A DNA stretch of 64,000 nucleotides, taken from assembly GCF_037076345.1 (NCBI RefSeq), contig NZ_AP024702.1, forward strand, positions 1,612,001 through 1,676,000, written 5' to 3'. A program made the position numbers and the translations under genes. Each line of letters opens with the position of its first letter. The stretch's first letter is position 1. Below are positions 56,464-64,000 of this stretch, piece after piece. The stretch is from Haloferula helveola (lineage in GTDB: Bacteria > Verrucomicrobiota > Verrucomicrobiia > Verrucomicrobiales > Akkermansiaceae). The notes under the pieces were generated by a model. That model worked only from the letters and a program-made list of their open reading frames with translations. It ran no database searches and was not told where the DNA came from.

Positions 56464-57657
56464 TCAACCGAGCAGGTACTTCGCCGCCTGCTCGACGTCC
56501 TTGTCGCCACGGCCGGAGAGGTTCGCGATGATCACGCTCTCCTTCGGCAAGCTGCCCGCGATCTTCGACACATAGGCCATCGCGTGGGAGCTCTCGAGCG
56601 CCGGCAGAATCCCTTCGCAGTTCGCGAGCTCCTTGAAGGCGGCCAGCGCTTCGTCGTCGGTGGCGTAGGTATACTCGACGCGGCCGATGTTCTGCAGATA
56701 TGCATGCTCCGGACCCACGGCGGCGTAGTCGAGACCAGCACTGACCGAGTGGGTCAGTTCGATCTGGCCGTCGTCATTCGCCAGCAACCAGGTCTTGGTT
56801 CCCTGCAGGACACCCAGCTTGCCGCCTTGGAATCTCGCCGCATGGCGCTCCGGGATGATGCCGTCGCCGCCGGCTTCCACGCCGACCATTCTCACGGCCT
56901 CATCGTTGAGGAACGGATGGAACAGCCCGATCGCGTTCGATCCGCCGCCGACGCAAGCCACGAGCAAGTCGGGGAGCCGGCCTTCCTTCTCAAGAATCTG
57001 TTCGCGGGCCTCCAGGCCGATCACCCGATGGAAGTCGCGGACCATCATCGGGAACGGGTGGGAACCCAACGCCGAGCCGAGAATGTAGTGGGTGGTGTCG
57101 ACCGATGCGACCCAGTCACGCATCGCTTCGTTGACCGCCTCCTTGAGCGTCGCCTGGCCGGCGGTCACCGCGCGGACCTCGGCACCCATCAGCCGCATGC
57201 GGGCGACATTGAGAGCCTGACGTTCCATGTCCACCTGGCCCATGTAAACCACGCACTCCATACCGAAGCGGGCGCAGACCGTCGCGGTGGCCACGCCATG
57301 CTGGCCGGCACCCGTTTCGGCGATGATGCGCTTCTTGCCGAGGCGCTTCGCCAGCAGGATCTGGCCGATGGCGTTGTTGATCTTGTGGGCGCCGGTGTGG
57401 AGCAGGTCCTCGCGCTTCAGGTAGATCTTCGCGCCGCCAAGCTTCTCGGTCCAGCGGTCGGCGAAGTAGAGCGGCGTCGGCCGGCCGCAGTAGTCGCGCA
57501 GCAGGTGGTCGAGTTCCTTTTGGAATGCCGGATCCTGCTTGGCTTCCGCGTAGGCCTTCGACAGCTCTTCAAGCGGTGCCATCAGGGTTTCGGGCACGAA
57601 CATGCCGCCGAACTTGCCGAAGTGTCCGGTGGCGTCTGGAAGGGTCGTGGCGGCCAT
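56464..57657 (-). CDS. trpB: Tryptophan synthase beta subunit
   Basis: A 397-residue PLP enzyme that makes tryptophan from indole and serine. [20 protein letters not shown] is the family N-terminus. [20 protein letters not shown] carries the PLP Lys. [16 protein letters not shown] and [17 protein letters not shown] (phosphate loop) follow. It is the standard TrpB1 type, which needs TrpA. No trpA or other trp gene is adjacent, so the pathway genes are dispersed or elsewhere. The start at 57657 fits the normal length. Confidence 0.97.
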   Translation of the reverse strand: MAATTLPDATGHFGKFGGMFVPETLMAPLEELSKAYAEAKQDPAFQKELDHLLRDYCGRPTPLYFADRWTEKLGGAKIYLKREDLLHTGAHKINNAIGQILLAKRLGKKRIIAETGAGQHGVATATVCARFGMECVVYMGQVDMERQALNVARMRLMGAEVRAVTAGQATLKEAVNEAMRDWVASVDTTHYILGSALGSHPFPMMVRDFHRVIGLEAREQILEKEGRLPDLLVACVGGGSNAIGLFHPFLNDEAVRMVGVEAGGDGIIPERHAARFQGGKLGVLQGTKTWLLANDDGQIELTHSVSAGLDYAAVGPEHAYLQNIGRVEYTYATDDEALAAFKELANCEGILPALESSHAMAYVSKIAGSLPKESVIIANLSGRGDKDVEQAAKYLLG

Positions 57658-57776
57658 GGGCGGGCAAGAAAGCACAGCGGAAGCCCGACGACAGCCGAAA
57701 AAATCCGCCACACGGCTGCCGCAGCTGCCGCATTTCCCCGGTAACGCTTTCGCCGGGCGCCGCATTTCCCTGCTGA

Positions 57777-58076
57777 ATGAAAACCCATCCCATCCCCGCC
57801 GCCGTCGCGGCACTGGCGGCCTCGACCCTCATTTCCCAAGCCATCCCGGTCGGAGGCGAGGCGATCCTGAAGGAATACGACTCCAACCGGAACCGCCAGA
57901 TCGACCAAGCGGAACTCGATACCCTCGAGCCTTCGGTGAAAAAGACGCTGATGAAGCGCTACGACAAGGACCTCGACGGCACCATCACCAAGCAGGAACT
58001 CGGCGTCAGCGACCGACCCGAAAAACCGAAGAAGAAGGGTGGCGGCGGCAAGAAGAAGAAAAAGAAGAAGCGCTGA
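57777..58076 (+). CDS. Small exported EF-hand protein with Lys-rich tail
   Basis: A 99-residue protein. A signal ([19 protein letters not shown]) is followed by two EF-hand loops: [14 protein letters not shown] and [13 protein letters not shown]. Both keep the Asp at positions 1 and 3 and Glu or Asp at 12, so calcium binding is plausible. A very basic Lys/Gly C-terminus (residues 80-99, over half Lys) ends it. Such EF-hand proteins are abundant in Verrucomicrobia and Planctomycetes. Function unknown. Confidence 0.75.
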   Translation: MKTHPIPAAVAALAASTLISQAIPVGGEAILKEYDSNRNRQIDQAELDTLEPSVKKTLMKRYDKDLDGTITKQELGVSDRPEKPKKKGGGGKKKKKKKR

Positions 58077-58144
58077 ACGCCCGGCCGTTCTCGGGATCCC
58101 AAAATCACCTTCCGGAGAGTGCCCCAATCTGCGAGAATTCATGG

Positions 58145-58936
58145 ATGCTTAGTTGCGGTCGTCCCCGCTCCTCACGGCCAGCGGCCCACCGCTTGAGGTC
58201 GGGGCACACCCGCACGAGTCCACCTCGTGCTCCGCTGCCCACCCAAGAGACCCAGCCCCAGCCAAACCCCGAGCGGCGAAGACCGACCCAACCCCGCCTC
58301 AACACCGTATTCAATGAATACGGCTTCCGATACTACCACCCCGAACTCGGACGGTGGGCCTCACGGGACCCGATTGAGGAGGCTGGCGGGATCAATCTGT
58401 ATGGGTTTGTGGGCAATGCGACCAGAAGGCGGGACACACTGGGCCTTACTGAGGATATTGCAGATTGCGAGGAGGCTATGAAGCGTCTCGATTTTGCACT
58501 ATTTTTGTATCACCCGCCTGAGTATGACAATTCGGACCATATCGAAGAATTGCGCTCTGTAGTTCGCAACCTTTGTGGCGATGTGCAAACCTTTGAGTGC
58601 GAGCGCCAAGAAGGAACTTCCGGGTCGGGCGTCAGCACTGATTTCCGCTGCTCCGACGACAATGCATGCGGCAAGACATGCTGGTACGATTGCGTGGTTA
58701 CCAGCGGGCCTGATCTAGGAAAACTGTTCGAGATTCTGGTCGAATTCACGGTCGACAACTCTGATCGAAGATCACACGAAGTGCTGTGTCCTGACTTTAG
58801 AGCGAAAGGCTATCTTGATGAAGGCTTTACGCCCAATGGTAGTTACATAGCAACCTTTGCGGTCTTTGGTTTTGAGGTATGTAGACCGCCGGTGGAATGG
58901 GATGTAGAAAAATACAGAGAGAACAATAGCCGATGA
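58145..58936 (+). CDS. Orphan RHS core tip with variable C-terminus, module 1
   Basis: A protein of up to 263 residues. The RHS-associated core signature [20 protein letters not shown] then [20 protein letters not shown] lies at residues about 58-97. The part before it is Pro/Arg-rich and may not be coding, so the true start is uncertain. The tail after LGL (about 165 residues) is unlike any toxin I can name and holds about nine Cys, with [16 protein letters not shown]. No YD repeats precede it, so it is only the end of an RHS protein. Its stop overlaps the next gene as ATGA. Confidence 0.65.
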   Translation: MLSCGRPRSSRPAAHRLRSGHTRTSPPRAPLPTQETQPQPNPERRRPTQPRLNTVFNEYGFRYYHPELGRWASRDPIEEAGGINLYGFVGNATRRRDTLGLTEDIADCEEAMKRLDFALFLYHPPEYDNSDHIEELRSVVRNLCGDVQTFECERQEGTSGSGVSTDFRCSDDNACGKTCWYDCVVTSGPDLGKLFEILVEFTVDNSDRRSHEVLCPDFRAKGYLDEGFTPNGSYIATFAVFGFEVCRPPVEWDVEKYRENNSR

Positions 58937-59502
58937 AACACGACTACTTAGTGGCTGCAATTTTTGGTGTGATCTTTGCGCTTTATTCAAGGCTGCCAGC
59001 CGACGAATTGAAAAATGAATCGATTCAGGTCCTCGGTAGGCTCGGTAAGGTTGGATCGGAAAAGAACTATAACAAAGTTGTATCCGAGGATGCCAAATCG
59101 TCGGTTCGAGTTGCGCGGAGAGGAGAGCGGACCGAAGTGACTGCTGACCTTCTGGGGGTCGAGAGGCATCTTACGCTAAATGGACTTCTGGAAATGCGAG
59201 AATTTTTCTTCTTCCAGGGAGGGGTTTGGATATTGTTTTCACGCCGAGATCCCGTCCTTGCGAAACCGGTGTTGCTTGCATGCATCCACCAAAACCAAGC
59301 TCACGACAAATTCTATGATGCTCAACTGAAAGAGAAAGAAGTCATGATTCGAGACGTCTTTGGGCGAGAGGGCGAGTTCTTGATACTCGGGATCTCTTTG
59401 CCTGTACCAGATCCAAAGACAGGTAGATCCTTAGTCAAAGCAAAAGTTGACATTGCACTGCTTTCAAAGGCTAACGTCGATGATTGGGTGACTTCAAAAT
59501 AG
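58933..59502 (+). CDS. Partner of RHS module 1, exported or anchored protein
   Basis: A 189-residue protein. The N-terminus [20 protein letters not shown] is a hydrophobic signal or anchor. The rest is a mixed alpha/beta domain with [39 protein letters not shown] and [16 protein letters not shown]. No family recognised. It is translationally coupled to the RHS tip (ATGA), as expected for an immunity-type partner. Codon use is lower in GC than the core genes. Confidence 0.65.
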   Translation: MKHDYLVAAIFGVIFALYSRLPADELKNESIQVLGRLGKVGSEKNYNKVVSEDAKSSVRVARRGERTEVTADLLGVERHLTLNGLLEMREFFFFQGGVWILFSRRDPVLAKPVLLACIHQNQAHDKFYDAQLKEKEVMIRDVFGREGEFLILGISLPVPDPKTGRSLVKAKVDIALLSKANVDDWVTSK

Positions 59503-59836
59503 CTCCGCACAACCACGTCGGACATCGGTCCGTAATAGTTGCAGCCAACCGCAATGGGCTTGCCAACCGGTAATGATGCCAAGTTTCGGATCAAAGCTTC
59601 TCGTGCGCAGTGGCCCTGCGGGTGCTTGCAATCTTATCGTTTTGAACGCTTCAACACCCGGCCCCTCTCCCAATCCTGTGCTGTCCCGACCAGTCCGAAC
59701 CCGCGCCTTGAATTCCATCTTTCAGGCAGCGCATCAGTTCTTCACGTCGGTAAGAAACGCGACTTATCCGATGATGTCGTTGACAGCTTGGAGCCTTTGG
59801 ACAAATGCCGCAACTGCCGGGGATCAGAAAAGCAAT
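59503..59836. other. Intergenic stretch without a supported gene
   Basis: The 334 bp between the module 1 partner and the opposite-strand HTH gene. Frames on both strands are open over short stretches only (for example minus 59494-59718), and their translations do not look like proteins. It may hold decayed sequence from an older module. Confidence 0.4.
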
Positions 59837-60355
59837 TCAGCTGGCGAAGATGCTCGGCACGGAGTGTTCATGGCAAAACGCCTCGATTTTCCGCCGACCA
59901 CTTCCGCTTGGAAGGCGACGAAGGTTTTCCCAATCAAGAAGTGTAACGGCTCCAACTCCCATCTGTTTCGCCATTTCCCATTGCGCGAGGCCAAGCCGCT
60001 TCCTGATTGCGCGGAGGCGGTGACCGGGCTCACTGCTTGAGCAATCCCATCCATCCCGATCCTTCCGGACAGTTCGTAGACGTGGTTGTAAAAAGTAGCT
60101 GTGAAGATGCTTGTGAAGGTACTCGAAGTACTGCTCCCGCTCCTCCTTCTTCAGCCGGTACCACACCGCGATGTTCAGAGTCCGCGTGACCTTCTGCATC
60201 ATGGCGAGGGTGAGCATCCGCCCCTTCCGCGCGCGCTGGACCTGCTTGTGGGTGAGCTGCTCCGGGGAGGCATCGACCATGTCGTGGTTGCTCAGGCCCC
60301 ACTGCTGCATCAGGGCGTCAACCGGCTGGGTTCCCAAATCTCGCGCTTCGCTCAT
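59837..60355 (-). CDS. Two-domain helix-turn-helix protein
   Basis: A 172-residue protein on the strand opposite to the RHS modules. The N-domain (about 1-85) reads MSEARDLGTQPVDALMQQWG and contains LTHKQVQRARKGRMLTLAMM, a DNA-binding-like type known to me from Verrucomicrobia as a stand-alone protein. A linker rich in Arg and Ser follows. The C-domain (about 115-172), GHRLRAIRKRLGLAQWEMAK then QMGVGAVTLLDWENLRRLPS, is an XRE-type HTH. A fusion of two normally separate HTHs is odd; a frameshift or read-through cannot be ruled out. It may regulate the flanking modules. Confidence 0.6.
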   Translation of the reverse strand: MSEARDLGTQPVDALMQQWGLSNHDMVDASPEQLTHKQVQRARKGRMLTLAMMQKVTRTLNIAVWYRLKKEEREQYFEYLHKHLHSYFLQPRLRTVRKDRDGWDCSSSEPGHRLRAIRKRLGLAQWEMAKQMGVGAVTLLDWENLRRLPSGSGRRKIEAFCHEHSVPSIFAS

Positions 60356-60683
60356 GGGCGGAGTCTGACTGGCGCCCGCCGGGCTGGCAACCGGCAAGCA
60401 AAGGACCCGCCAAACCCGGAATCAGATACCCGCAGGTCGGCTCTGGGAGAGCCTTTCATCGCTGGGGTACTTCCTCGCTGTCAGCGCTGGGATCCTCGAG
60501 TTTTCCATTCCGCCGCGCTGGCTGCTGGGTTCGTGCTCGCGTGGGGGCTCGCTCGACCACGCGTAGAAACTCGGAGAGTGGCGAGAGCCGACTGACGGGA
60601 GGTCCACTCCACCAAACTGATGGGGCCCAGGCTCCCAGATTTCACCTTTCAAAACAACCGCCGAGTCGCCACCATTCTCTGCC
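60356..60683. other. Intergenic stretch upstream of RHS module 2
   Basis: The 328 bp are GC-rich with no supported gene. CCTTTCAAAAC at 60645-60655 recurs at 62531-62541 in front of module 3, each exactly 100 bp before the RHS core. Any module 2 promoter should lie here, but none is clear. Confidence 0.4.
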
Positions 60684-61496
60684 GTGGCTTTCTGGTCCAA
60701 CGTCCGCCTTCACGATGACCCCGTACCCCCGGTCGGGCGGAGGAGGCTGAACATCTACGGCTTCCGATACTACCACCCCGAACTCGGGAGATGGGCCTCG
60801 CGGGATCCGATCGGGGAACGCGGCGGGATCAATCTGTATGGGTTCGTGAGGAATAGGGCGACCTACCGGGTTGATTTCTTCGGCTTGGCTGAGCCCGGAT
60901 CGAAGGCTCTTCCTGTTCCGCCCAAGCAAGGTCCATGGTTGCCTGGGGCTGGCTTTGTGACCCCCCGAGAAGGCCCCGATGACGCGCCGGACATTTTCCC
61001 GGATAGTCGTTTGGATAGCGCTTACATGGTGGACATGGTGCTCCACGAGCAAAGCTATGAGCGGCATTGTTGCTGTCTGTATCGAAACTCCAGAAACCTG
61101 GAGCCAATCGGGAGGGATCGCATCAACAAGCGTGGATCTTTGATGCCGAGTCACGAGACGAGTGTTTACATGTACGTAAAGGAGCCGGAAGGCGGCTGTG
61201 GGACACTACCGAGGAATATCAAGGTGCGCATACTCATAGTTAAGTCGGGCACCGCCGGACGGAGTCACCGGCTGCTTGAGGGCGCAGATGGAACTGTTCA
61301 CGCGGAGAACTTCAACTACCGGTATTTTGATCTGTGCGACAAGGATGCTTCAGGCTTGATGTCGAAGACCGCTCAAGAGGTTGAGCTGGATCGTATTCGA
61401 GAAGATTTGAACGAAGAGTACGAGAGGATTGAGAGTGAGCACAAGAACCCGGGGCCATTTGGAACAGGGGACGATTTCGACGAAGGCGATTGGTGA
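60684..61496 (+). CDS. Orphan RHS core tip with variable C-terminus, module 2
   Basis: A protein of about 270 residues starting at GTG. Core signature: [20 protein letters not shown], then [20 protein letters not shown] (residues about 25-66). The tail of about 200 residues is not recognised; it has [40 protein letters not shown] and a charged end [20 protein letters not shown]. The GTG lies 72 bp before the core, the same distance as in module 3. The partner gene starts 18 bp after the stop. It is likely an acquired tip, not a full RHS protein. Confidence 0.7.
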   Translation: MAFWSNVRLHDDPVPPVGRRRLNIYGFRYYHPELGRWASRDPIGERGGINLYGFVRNRATYRVDFFGLAEPGSKALPVPPKQGPWLPGAGFVTPREGPDDAPDIFPDSRLDSAYMVDMVLHEQSYERHCCCLYRNSRNLEPIGRDRINKRGSLMPSHETSVYMYVKEPEGGCGTLPRNIKVRILIVKSGTAGRSHRLLEGADGTVHAENFNYRYFDLCDKDASGLMSKTAQEVELDRIREDLNEEYERIESEHKNPGPFGTGDDFDEGDW

Positions 61497-61514
61497 AGTG
61501 TGCATCTAAGAGCT

Positions 61515-62240
61515 ATGAATCCAAGATGCTTCCGACTGATGGCGAGAAGCGCACCCTCGATGATCGTGGCTGCGCTTCTTCTCGGATGCGCGGCTTCGAC
61601 CTGCGAAGCGGAAGATCCGGGGCGAAGATCGGTTCGACTATTGTGTGAAGGCGATGCGATCCTTCGCGATGCGCTGCAGGTTGCCGAGCCGCAGGCAGGG
61701 CGCAATTCCAAACGAGTCGCCTTCTCAATGCTGGCTACTTCCCTTTCCTTTGCGCAACACGGTGGTGCTGTATTCGAGTTTCATGCGAAAAAGGAGCTGG
61801 GTGACGAAGCCGCCAAGCTGAAATGCTCCAAGCTGGATGTGGCCAACCGCACGATCACGTTTTCAGTTGACTATGGCCCTTCGGTTGGGCTGGGAAACCG
61901 CTACTTCTCGATTGTTTACCAGGTTCAAATTGCTCGCGCGATGTCACTCGAATTGCTGGGGGATGAAGCTAATATGGAGATTTCGTATGAGGACTTCCTG
62001 AAGTCCTACAAGCTCTGGTGCCACCAAGCGGCACGTGTGGTTTCACGACAGAGAGCGAAGGACTTGGCTGACTGGGTTAGCGAACACGAATCAGAGCCCA
62101 TCAAGCAATGGCTGACGGTTGATGAGGGGAAGGAACTCCCTGAGTTCTGGGCACGTAACGAGGACATTTATGACCGGAGTGCGCGGACGCTTTATCGGTC
62201 GTTTGTCGAGGCGAAGGAGATTGCCTTGGGTGATCGATAG
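61515..62240 (+). CDS. Partner of RHS module 2, putative lipoprotein
   Basis: A 241-residue protein. The signal APSMIVAALLLGCAASTCEA has a lipobox LLGC, so it is probably a lipoprotein. The mature part looks helical, with VAFSMLATSLSFAQHGGAVF, FSVDYGPSVGLGNRYFSIVY and YEDFLKSYKLWCHQAARVVS. No family is recognised. An alternative GTG start is at 61500. Coupled after module 2, it would be the cognate partner, possibly an immunity or chaperone-like protein. Confidence 0.65.
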   Translation: MNPRCFRLMARSAPSMIVAALLLGCAASTCEAEDPGRRSVRLLCEGDAILRDALQVAEPQAGRNSKRVAFSMLATSLSFAQHGGAVFEFHAKKELGDEAAKLKCSKLDVANRTITFSVDYGPSVGLGNRYFSIVYQVQIARAMSLELLGDEANMEISYEDFLKSYKLWCHQAARVVSRQRAKDLADWVSEHESEPIKQWLTVDEGKELPEFWARNEDIYDRSARTLYRSFVEAKEIALGDR

Positions 62241-62569
62241 TGCATCACGGCCCGCAGCATTTCTTGGACTTCCCGCCGCTGCCGCTGAGGCATGGTTCGT
62301 TGCGGCCGACGCCGACCGGTGTCCTTCGGCGGGGTCTGTTCAACGGGGTCGGTCCTCGCCTTTAGCATTTGCGACGGGTTCCATGGTAGTATCGAGCAGG
62401 CGGTTTGAGGCGGTGCGGGTGGGCGGAGTCCGTGGCGTCTTGCGCTCCAGTCGGCGGCGCGGCGGGTGGCATGGAATCCCCTTTCCGGTGAGGACGATCT
62501 CCAGTTCGTCGGAGTGACTGCTTCGAATCCCCTTTCAAAACGACGATCATCCGGTCACTATAGTGCGTC
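62241..62569. other. Intergenic stretch upstream of RHS module 3
   Basis: 329 bp with no supported gene. The first half is G/C-rich with repetitive GGCGG and GGCGGG words. CCTTTCAAAAC is at 62531-62541. The last 60 bp are AT-richer and could hold the module 3 promoter. Confidence 0.4.
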
Positions 62570-63298
62570 GTGGGTTCCTGCTCATCTGCTGCAATTTTTG
62601 ACCAAGCGCTTCAAAACAGAAGCGCCTTCGCGCTCTTCTACTACGGCTTCCGGTACTACCACCCGGAACTCGGGAGGTGGATCTCGCGGGACCCCATCGA
62701 AGAAGAGGGTGGCGTAAGCCTTTACGGATTCGTTGGAAATGACGGGCTTAACGGATGGGATCTATTGGGGCTGTTACTAGATGCGACCAATATCAAAGAT
62801 GGGGAACCATGCTCTGAATGTTGCAAGACCTGCGAAATTGATGGCTCTAAACCGAAGATTGCAAACAACGGCACCAAGGGCCATTTGGTGAAGGCCAAGG
62901 TAGTCAGACCAACCTTCAAGGATATTTGCTTATCCGATAAGTGCGAGGGGGAGTGTTGCGCGGCGACTTTCACTTGGTGGACCTGCTACTACAAGTTCTG
63001 CAAACAGAATACAGGGCAATATTTTGAGTTGACGGTGAAACCGGAGCGTGAAGCGGACGGCTGGAGAGCTGTTACTGTAATGGTTAAAGCTTGGCGTTAT
63101 TGTAAGTGCAACAGCGGCAAGTGGGAGTGCAAGAACAGCGAAGAAAAGCAAGAGAAGGAAGATTATCTTAGGAACAAATGGGGAGGCGAAAAGGTATATT
63201 ATGGAGAGTCAAACAGACTCAGTTTCATACTGGATGACGACAAACGCCCGGAAAGCGCCAATTGGATTCTGAGCACCAATAGGAATACAATACAATAA
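62570..63298 (+). CDS. Orphan RHS core tip with Cys-rich C-terminus, module 3
   Basis: A 242-residue protein starting at GTG. Core signature: [20 protein letters not shown], then [20 protein letters not shown] (residues about 25-66). The tail of about 170 residues is very rich in Cys: [33 protein letters not shown] and [11 protein letters not shown]. That is about 15 Cys, suggesting disulfides or metal binding. Low GC and AT-rich codons mark the tail as foreign to the genome. The stop overlaps the partner start (TAATG). Confidence 0.7.
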   Translation: MGSCSSAAIFDQALQNRSAFALFYYGFRYYHPELGRWISRDPIEEEGGVSLYGFVGNDGLNGWDLLGLLLDATNIKDGEPCSECCKTCEIDGSKPKIANNGTKGHLVKAKVVRPTFKDICLSDKCEGECCAATFTWWTCYYKFCKQNTGQYFELTVKPEREADGWRAVTVMVKAWRYCKCNSGKWECKNSEEKQEKEDYLRNKWGGEKVYYGESNRLSFILDDDKRPESANWILSTNRNTIQ

Positions 63299-63780
63299 TG
63301 AGATGTGCTTTTTCTATAGTGGTGGCGCTCGCTATGCCTTCGTGCGATAACCACAAAAGTGGTGCGGGAGAAGCGCTATCTGGGTCGGTCGAGGCTCATG
63401 ACGGCATCCAGCATGACCTGAAGATTCCAGAAAGTGGGGCGCAGAAAGACATTATTATCTCGAATTGGTATCTGGACCAATATAGAGCGTTCGACACCCT
63501 TAACAAGATCGAAGGAGTAAATTTGGAGTCTGGCACCAAAATAAGCGAATCCCCGGATAGCCTGCTCAACAAGCAGCTTACTTGCTTGAAGACGCTCGCG
63601 CCTGATGCTTTTGAATCAAGTCCGGTCATGAGCTGGTTCGAGGATCAGGAGTTGGTTGTTAAGGGGCTCTATTCCCAATTGGGAGTAGAACTGGAAATGA
63701 AGGATGCTGGATCCACGACTTTGAAATGGGCCGGTGATATAGTCGAGCTCCAGAAGCGCGCTCTTGAAGAGCTGAGATAA
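63298..63780 (+). CDS. Partner of RHS module 3, putative lipoprotein
   Basis: A 160-residue protein. The N-terminus [16 protein letters not shown] resembles a lipoprotein signal, though MPSC is only a loose lipobox. The mature part is helical and acidic: IIISNWYLDQYRAFDTLNKI, LNKQLTCLKTLAPDAFESSP and VELQKRALEELR. No family recognised. It is coupled to module 3 by TAATG overlap. By analogy with modules 1 and 2 it is probably the partner of that tail. Confidence 0.6.
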   Translation: MRCAFSIVVALAMPSCDNHKSGAGEALSGSVEAHDGIQHDLKIPESGAQKDIIISNWYLDQYRAFDTLNKIEGVNLESGTKISESPDSLLNKQLTCLKTLAPDAFESSPVMSWFEDQELVVKGLYSQLGVELEMKDAGSTTLKWAGDIVELQKRALEELR

Positions 63781-63794
63781 ATAGAAGCCGATGC

Positions 63795-63991
63795 AGGCTT
63801 CCCCTGTTCTGCGATATCTGCTCGACCGCGACGAGCCGATCATCATTCTCTATCCGGACCTTTGCCAAAGTGTAAGCTTCACCTCGCGTGGGACTGTAGG
63901 CTTCCCCTGTTCTGAGGCCACGGGAAATGGGAGAGTACCGCTCGGCAGTCACCGATCCGATTCCTCTCATTTCAATTTGTCCCACGCGAGG
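63795..63991. repeat. Direct and inverted repeats at the right edge
   Basis: A 17-bp direct repeat (AGGCTTCCCCTGTTCTG) is at 63795-63811 and 63898-63914. A perfect 13-bp inverted repeat pairs CCTCGCGTGGGAC (63882-63894) with GTCCCACGCGAGG (63979-63991). The stretch 63781-64000 holds no supported gene. It may be the end of a mobile element or a repeat block continuing past the window. Confidence 0.55.
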
Positions 63992-64000
63992 GGAGACTTA

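Noticed and set aside
56389-57744. Plus-strand frame of 451 residues opposite trpB
   Set aside because: Antisense to trpB with no recognisable motif.
59494-59718. Possible small gene on the minus strand between RHS module 1 and the HTH gene
   Set aside because: Translation lacks any protein-like pattern and has no start signal; more likely decayed or noncoding DNA.
58145-63780. Integron-style cassette array
   Set aside because: The modules are small paired genes in tandem, but no attC-like inverted RYYYAAC/GTTRRRY sites were found at module borders and no integrase is present.

Overview
This is a GC-rich, densely packed bacterial chromosome segment. The gene content points to Verrucomicrobiota, most likely near Luteolibacter, Haloferula or Roseibacillus. 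The signs are a PEP-CTERM protein, calcium-binding repeat and LamG envelope proteins, a PVC-type dehydrogenase with its cytochrome c, a DUF1080 protein, ECF sigma factors paired with FecR-like or VWA proteins, and orphan RHS tips. This placement is inferred from gene families and was not tested. No tRNA, rRNA or CRISPR array was seen.

Layout. 0.3-6.9 kb: a TRIC-like channel, a CNNM/CBS membrane protein, a glycosyltransferase, a GH92 mannosidase-like enzyme and a Tat-exported GH128-like glucanase. 7-11.1 kb: an ECF sigma factor and a VWA protein in one operon, divergent from a secretin-like protein. 11.2-22 kb: a CDF metal transporter, a cytochrome c and sorbosone-dehydrogenase-like pair, a two-component system, a rhodanese, gluconokinase, a five-bladed-propeller-like protein and an adenylate cyclase. 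22-32.3 kb: class III fructose bisphosphatase, DUF1080, MFS, esterase, GDPD, cupin, RlpA and a K+-independent H+-pyrophosphatase. 32.3-38.4 kb: a protein with a nucleotidyltransferase-like motif, a zinc-ribbon membrane protein and a class A penicillin-binding protein (PBP) whose transpeptidase motifs are all altered, divergent from a MidA-type methyltransferase. 38.4-52.3 kb: large exported proteins and a second ECF/FecR-like pair. 52.3-55.1 kb: yidC-yidD-rnpA-rpmH. 55.2-58.1 kb: a GNAT enzyme, a repeat-rich gap, trpB and a small EF-hand protein.

The accessory end, 58.1-64 kb, is the most unusual part. Three consecutive orphan RHS core tips, each with a different C-terminal tail, are each followed at once by a small gene with a signal-peptide-like start. 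An opposite-strand two-domain HTH protein sits between the first and second modules. The tails and partners have lower GC and different codon use from the rest, which suggests acquired cassettes. The window ends in unexplained direct and inverted repeats.

The strongest candidates for new biology are the RHS-tip/exported-partner array and the class A PBP that keeps its glycosyltransferase motifs but has lost SxxK, SxN and KTG.
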